Of a DNA stretch of 64,000 bases, positions 63,101 to 64,000 are shown piece after piece. This stretch comes from Chromatiales bacterium 21-64-14. GTDB taxonomy: Bacteria > Pseudomonadota > Gammaproteobacteria > 21-64-14. The stretch's first letter is position 1, and every line of letters begins with the position of its first letter. The notes beneath the pieces were generated by a model. The model searched no databases, had not been told where the DNA came from, and saw only the letters and a list, made by a program, of their open reading frames with translations. Both the position numbers and the translations under genes were made by a program. The stretch is taken from the NCBI GenBank assembly GCA_002255365.1, contig NCBI01000012.1, positions 1 through 64,000 of the forward strand. The letters are read 5' to 3'.

Positions 63101-64000
63101 ATGCCCCTGGTTGCGAATTCGGATCTGCCCGCGTTCCAGCGACTCCGTGAGGAGGGCGAGACCGTTGTCTCCCGGGATGCCGCGCTGCACCAGGATATCC
63201 GCGAGTTGCACATTGGGTTGCTTAACCTGATGCCCGATGCGGCGCTCGCGGCGACCGAGCGCCAGTTCTTTCGCCTGGTGGGCGAAAGCAATCAGATCGC
63301 CCAATTCTACATGCACCCATTCACCGTCGAGGCGCTTGCCAGGGACGCCGAAGGAGCGGCGCATGTGGCGCGGTACTACGAGCCGTTCGAAAAAATCCAG
63401 GAACAGGGGCTCGACGCGCTAATCATCACGGGGGCGAACGTCACCGGGTCGGATCTGTCGCGGGAACCGTTCTGGAAACCCCTGATCCAGGTGATCGATT
63501 GGGCCTACGATAATGTCACGTCCACGCTATGCTCCTGTCTGGCCACCCACGCCGTGCTCCAGTTCCGCTACGGTCAGCCGCGTCGGCGGCTCACGCGCAA
63601 GCGCTGGGGTGTGTTCCCGCACCGCGTGGTGGATCGGCGCCATCCCCTGGTCAGCGGGGTGAACACCCGCTTCGACGTGCCGCACTCCCGATTCAACGAG
63701 GTCTTCCGCGAGCAATTCTCGGCGGCCGGCCTGCATGTGTTGGTGGAGGATGAGCAGGCCGGTGTGCATCTGGCGGTAAGCGAGGATCGATTCCGCCTCG
63801 TCTTCTTCCAGGGACATCCGGAATACGACACCATCAGCCTGCTCAAGGAATACAAACGTGAGGTGCACCGCTTCGTGGATGGACAACGTGGGGACTACCC
63901 ACCCTTCCCGGCCCATTATTTCCGCAAGCGAACCCAGGCGGTCTTGGAGGAATACCGCGATCAGGTGTGCCGTGCGACGCAGCGGGGTGCCCCGATGCCG
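63101..64000 (+). CDS. metA: Homoserine O-acyltransferase, MetA family (3' end cut by window)
   Basis: The first 300 codons are open to the window edge. MetA makes O-succinyl- or O-acetylhomoserine for methionine synthesis. Motifs: LNLMPDAALAATERQFFR, IITGANV, then NVTSTLCSCLATHA with Cys146 aligned to the E. coli nucleophile (Cys142) and an unusual second Cys144 nearby. FFQGHPEYDT has the catalytic His and Glu. The family often shows CWA where this has CLA, and MetA paralogues can differ in acyl donor; the donor is not decided here. ATG 63101 matches the family start; the ribosome binding site is weak. Confidence 0.88.
   Translation, partial: MPLVANSDLPAFQRLREEGETVVSRDAALHQDIRELHIGLLNLMPDAALAATERQFFRLVGESNQIAQFYMHPFTVEALARDAEGAAHVARYYEPFEKIQEQGLDALIITGANVTGSDLSREPFWKPLIQVIDWAYDNVTSTLCSCLATHAVLQFRYGQPRRRLTRKRWGVFPHRVVDRRHPLVSGVNTRFDVPHSRFNEVFREQFSAAGLHVLVEDEQAGVHLAVSEDRFRLVFFQGHPEYDTISLLKEYKREVHRFVDGQRGDYPPFPAHYFRKRTQAVLEEYRDQVCRATQRGAPMP

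Noticed and set aside
1..64000. CRISPR arrays, rRNA, tRNA and riboswitches
   Set aside because: No regularly spaced direct repeats and no recognisable RNA gene or riboswitch core were seen by eye; a covariance-model scan could not be run.

Overview
The window is GC-rich DNA from a gammaproteobacterial chromosome. The best-conserved proteins (PepN, MsrA, YhcB/ZapG, YaiI, Mak-type fructokinase, RhlE, MetA, rhombosortase) are all of gammaproteobacterial type. DsrE-like proteins, GlcG/HbpS-like proteins and a SorA-like sulfite-oxidase-family enzyme with a cytochrome c fit a sulfur-oxidising or otherwise chemolithotrophic bacterium, perhaps related to Acidiferrobacter or Ectothiorhodospiraceae. 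That placement is inference. No rRNA, tRNA, CRISPR array or prophage was seen.

Layout. 1-1.4 kb: lower-GC DNA with three attC-like sites bounding two gene cassettes (a ChrR-like cupin and an unknown protein), so the edge of an integron array or a CALIN. 1.6-3.7 kb: an exported DsrE-like protein, an exported GlcG/HbpS-like protein, a cytosolic DsrE-like protein and a 142-bp MITE-like element. 4.2-6.9 kb: an ABC-2 exporter and an unknown membrane-anchored protein. 7.0-11.1 kb: a PepSY / response regulator / sensor kinase unit with a TTAA direct repeat in its promoter region, then a DUF2182-DUF1326 pair. 11.4-14.4 kb: methyltransferase, DUF4337 protein, 3-methyladenine glycosylase and polyphosphate glucokinase. 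14.6-20.1 kb: a TolC-MFP-RND efflux operon. 20.6-25.6 kb: two small envelope proteins, an L,D-transpeptidase, RecQ and YaiI. 25.7-27.5 kb: ExbB-ExbD-TonB. 28-35 kb: RhlE, a cold-shock protein, glutaminyl cyclase, an exported unknown protein, Mak-type fructokinase and a YhdH/AcuI reductase.

35.3-41.4 kb: a second, leftward TolC-MFP-RND operon preceded by the collapsed remnant of another RND pump. 41.9-46.7 kb: an EAL protein with a degenerate GGDEF domain, a rhombosortase, an uncalled ORF translationally overlapping protoporphyrinogen oxidase, and a glutaredoxin-like protein. 46.7-50.2 kb: a small unknown protein, PepN and a small membrane protein. 50.3-53 kb: a TetR regulator, a Tat-exported SorA-like lipoprotein and a cytochrome c. 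53.2-59.7 kb: Sel1-repeat protein, YhcB/ZapG, NrtS-like protein, a hyaluronan/chitin-synthase-like glycosyltransferase, an outer-membrane barrel lipoprotein and a small conserved protein. 60-64 kb: a second GlcG/HbpS protein, MsrA, a small unknown protein, a P-loop ATPase and a MetA-type homoserine acyltransferase cut by the window edge.

Most genes lie in short operons separated by strong GC-rich hairpins. The envelope is the commonest theme: two tripartite pumps, TonB energisation, L,D-transpeptidase, rhombosortase, polysaccharide synthase and barrel. The most unusual items are the attC/cassette region, the RND fossil, the MITE-like repeat family (one member ends in the stop codon of the SorA-like gene) and the uncalled ORF before protoporphyrinogen oxidase.
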